From: Chloroflexota bacterium | GTDB lineage: Bacteria; Chloroflexota; Ktedonobacteria; Ktedonobacterales; Ktedonobacteraceae | Assembly (NCBI GenBank): GCA_902812455.1 | Contig: CADDZH010000078.1 | Coordinates: 1-24,769 of the forward strand | Direction of reading: 5' to 3' | DNA: 24,769 bases | Notes under the pieces: model-generated | Told to the model about the DNA's origin: nothing | Seen by the model: the letters and a program-made list of their open reading frames with translations, nothing else | Database searches by the model: none | Shown: piece after piece, positions 22,456-24,769 of the stretch | How the letters are laid out: each line of letters starts with the position of its first letter | How positions within the stretch are numbered: the first letter of the stretch is position 1 | Translations under genes and position numbers: made by a program

Positions 22456-24769
22456 CTAAGGAGTAGATGACGGAGGAACAAGACGTTGGCTAAGCGGATC
22501 CCAGGTCCAAGGGACCTCATTAATGCCTGCATTTTGGATCACATTATTCCTCACAGATACCCATACCTGCTTGCCATCCGGGAGGGTTAATGTATACACA
22601 TCGTTGCCATAGCGATCTGTCCCTACATAGTTATTGAGTTCGGACGCCGTATCTATAATCAATTGGCGATTCCCCGGCGTATCCTCAACAAAATGACCTG
22701 GTTGATTACGGAAAATGTGTTGTACCTGCCCAGGATTTGTTGGTAAAGTTGGGCCACAATCGTTATGTACTACCCATTCGTCTACACCTACCACAAAGGT
22801 GTGGTCATGCGCTACCTCCAGATTGTACATTACCTCAGTTCCTGGCACAACTTTCCAGCCACTCACAACGCCTATACCGCCATCGGCTCGCAGGATGTGC
22901 ATTCCTAGTTTGATCTGATTCACTGGGAGGAAGCCTTTTTCCAGCGTCAAGAAGGGGTGCTTCTGGTTGGTATGAATCACTTCGCTGATCTGGACAGAGC
23001 CGGTGGGGCTGGCTTTGCCATGTTGAATGCGTGTCTTCGTCGTGATGATGAGATCAACGAGATCGTTGTCGGTATGCACCCAGACGTGCTCGATAGGTTC
23101 CAGCTCCATCCTGTGGGTCTTGGGATTATAGGCCCATACCTGCTCGCCAATGTGCAGCTTGCCGATAGACTGCTTCCCTTGCTTGGTTGCGACTGCGGTC
23201 TGGGCCGTAAAGCTACATGCTCCTTCTACGATCTCACCATTCTGATCCAGGATACCTTCACTCTCCAATTGCTGGATGAGTTCCTCCTCTTGCTGCTGGT
23301 ACTCCGCTGCCGCCTCCGCAGAAGTCACATCCAGTTCATTGAGCACGGCTTCATCTTCCTCTGGATGGGTTAGGGCATACATGGCGAGGATTGAGCCGCC
23401 AAATTCCAGCAGTTCGACTCCTCCCACAATCAAGACAGCCACGCCTGTAAAGAATTCCAGGGTCTGGTTCAAGCTCTGATTAAACATCCAATTTCGGCAG
23501 GCGGTATTCTCCTCACATAAGGTCAGCAGCACATCTCGAGGGGGAGGGCCAAAGGTGTGACTGCATCCTCCATTCAGATGGCACAGCCGTAAGGCAGTTC
23601 CTGACAAGGGTGGCGGAGATTGTGGTGGCGGTGGATTTCCATACCCCGCGCTATTGCCACTGTTGCAGGTACCCAGTTGGACACAAGAGGGCGGTGGCCC
23701 GCCATTGCCGCTGGGAGGCGGTGCAAAATACTGCCCGGTAGGATCAGTTTTGGTCTCGGGATTGCCGCCTACATATGCATACGGATTCTTCCCTTGCTGG
23801 TTCCCCTGCTTTTTGTCCGCTGACAAAAACACGCCCGCTATGGGGTCATAGTAGCGCGAAGTGTAGTAATCGAGGCCTGATACACTGTCGTTGTATTGCC
23901 CGGTAAAGCCTTTGGTGGTGTACTGGCTGAAGGCGTTGCCACTGCTGGTGCGCTGGACACCATAGGGCGCGAAGAGTTGCTCACTGAGGAGCGCCGCGCT
24001 TCCAGCCGTGTTGCTGAAGACGCCGAGCACACTACCTAAGCCGTCGGTCAGGAAGAAATTGGTGGAGAGCGTGCCAAGCCCCGTGAGTTCGCCGATGAGC
24101 CGACCGGCGAGCATGTAGTAGTGCGTGCTGCTGGTCAGCGTGCCCGAGCCATCATAGGTATACTCTTCCAGGCCAAAGGGGTAGACCGTGACACTGGTAG
24201 TGCTGCCAATGGTGGTGCGTTGCAAGGTGCGGTTGCCAGCGGCATCATAGGCATACCAGGCTTGATTGGTACTGGGAACTTGCCACTCCACCATCTCATC
24301 GAGGGGATTGTAGGAAAGCCTGGCCGTCTGGCTGTTGTAGGTGCGGCTGGTGACGTTGCCCCAGCTATCATAGCTCGTAGCGTAGCTGGCGCTGCCGGGA
24401 CTCGAGCAGGTGGCGCCCAGCGGGTAGAGGCCCTTGAGTTGATGCGGCGTGCTGCTTGTGCAGTAGAGATATTGCTGGTTCGTCCCGCTGCCTGCGAGTG
24501 GTCCCTGCCAGAGCTGGCCTAGATGCGTGTACACGAAGCTGCTGCTGTAGCTGCCACCGGGGAAGCCACTTGTGAGGGTGCCACTGCCACAGGTGCCGTT
24601 GCCCGCTGCTGGTTGGGTGCCACTGTTGCCGGCCCAGACCAGGCGGTTCTGCTCATCGTAGCAGAAGTTCTGCGTCTCGCTATAGCTACCCGCCTGTCCA
24701 TTGGGCTGGTTCATGGTCGTGGTGACGGTCTCGACGTTGCTGGCCGGGTCGTAGCCCTGGGCCTGGTCG
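22456..24769 (-). CDS. Main RHS-repeat polymorphic toxin, C-terminal part (N-terminus beyond window)
   Basis: The last 770 residues of a large secreted or surface RHS protein. In order, counted from the Met codon at 24714: YD-type RHS repeats; the RHS core, ending DPTG at 324-327 (includes SGLDYYTSRYYDPIAGVFLS); a Pro/Gly linker; a hydrophobic segment near 420-447; a HINT domain from Cys500 (CSFTAQTAVATKQGKQSIG) to HN at 651 with the intein-like end VVHND followed by Cys; then a toxin of about 100 residues beginning CGPTLP. RHS cores form a shell that encloses the C-terminal toxin; HINT domains in such proteins can cleave to release it. The toxin has HIFRNQPGH and LPDGKQVWVSVRNN, compatible with a small RNase-like fold (inference). 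The immunity-like gene follows after 47 bases. Confidence 0.9.
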   Translation of the reverse strand, partial: DQAQGYDPASNVETVTTTMNQPNGQAGSYSETQNFCYDEQNRLVWAGNSGTQPAAGNGTCGSGTLTSGFPGGSYSSSFVYTHLGQLWQGPLAGSGTNQQYLYCTSSTPHQLKGLYPLGATCSSPGSASYATSYDSWGNVTSRTYNSQTARLSYNPLDEMVEWQVPSTNQAWYAYDAAGNRTLQRTTIGSTTSVTVYPFGLEEYTYDGSGTLTSSTHYYMLAGRLIGELTGLGTLSTNFFLTDGLGSVLGVFSNTAGSAALLSEQLFAPYGVQRTSSGNAFSQYTTKGFTGQYNDSVSGLDYYTSRYYDPIAGVFLSADKKQGNQQGKNPYAYVGGNPETKTDPTGQYFAPPPSGNGGPPPSCVQLGTCNSGNSAGYGNPPPPQSPPPLSGTALRLCHLNGGCSHTFGPPPRDVLLTLCEENTACRNWMFNQSLNQTLEFFTGVAVLIVGGVELLEFGGSILAMYALTHPEEDEAVLNELDVTSAEAAAEYQQQEEELIQQLESEGILDQNGEIVEGACSFTAQTAVATKQGKQSIGKLHIGEQVWAYNPKTHRMELEPIEHVWVHTDNDLVDLIITTKTRIQHGKASPTGSVQISEVIHTNQKHPFLTLEKGFLPVNQIKLGMHILRADGGIGVVSGWKVVPGTEVMYNLEVAHDHTFVVGVDEWVVHNDCGPTLPTNPGQVQHIFRNQPGHFVEDTPGNRQLIIDTASELNNYVGTDRYGNDVYTLTLPDGKQVWVSVRNNVIQNAGINEVPWTWDPLSQRLVPPSSTP

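Noticed and set aside
24121..24522. 133-codon plus-strand open frame in the RHS region
   Set aside because: Antisense to the RHS core; a similar shadow frame appears opposite copy B because the cores are near-identical.
16028..24769. Direct repeats that might suggest a CRISPR array or transposon ends
   Set aside because: The repeats are long RHS-core coding segments with different sequence between them, without regular short units or transposase genes.
1..24769. tRNA or rRNA genes
   Set aside because: No cloverleaf with a TTCGA-type T-loop and acceptor pairing was noticed by eye, and no rRNA-like stretch; a covariance-model scan would be the decisive test.

Overview
The window looks like chromosomal DNA of a filamentous Chloroflexota bacterium of the class Ktedonobacteria. 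This is inferred, not proven. The pointers are a moderately GC-rich sequence, FemAB-type peptidoglycan-bridge enzymes beside a large DUF4012 protein, a T-box riboswitch outside the Firmicutes, an archaeal-type AspRS, many small hairpin repeats, and a large RHS polymorphic-toxin locus.

Positions 1-8100: on the minus strand lie a GNAT acetyltransferase and two FemAB-family paralogues (one cut by the window edge), then a small membrane protein with a Q/Y/G-rich tail. On the plus strand are a YihY/BrkB membrane protein, a DUF4012 membrane-anchored protein and a cupin; a short proline-rich hypothetical gene runs opposite. The spacers between genes are full of hairpin repeats.

Positions 8100-15740: a FabG-like reductase and guaA form a probable operon, followed by a NUDIX protein. 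Next comes a complete T-box leader (promoter, stem I with a GAC specifier, T-box/antiterminator, intrinsic terminator) in front of an archaeal-type aspartyl-tRNA synthetase. Convergent to it is an MFS transporter with a clear promoter, then a PQQ-type beta-propeller protein.

Positions 16000-24769, all on the minus strand: an RHS toxin locus built as a tandem array. The main RHS gene enters from the right edge and ends in a HINT (intein-like) domain plus a small C-terminal toxin. Downstream are its probable immunity gene, a second promoterless RHS-core piece with a different toxin tail and a lipoprotein-like propeller gene, a third shorter RHS-core piece with a third toxin tail and two paralogous probable immunity genes, and finally a decayed RHS-core scar with no toxin. 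Each core piece starts just after the stop codon of the preceding partner gene. This is what is expected of a stock of orphan toxin/immunity cassettes that can be swapped onto the main RHS gene by recombination in the shared core.

The strongest leads are the RHS cassette array with its chimeric immunity/toxin gene, the family of hairpin repeats ending in CTAC (one in frame inside guaA), and the aspartate T-box with an Asn codon directly before its Asp specifier.
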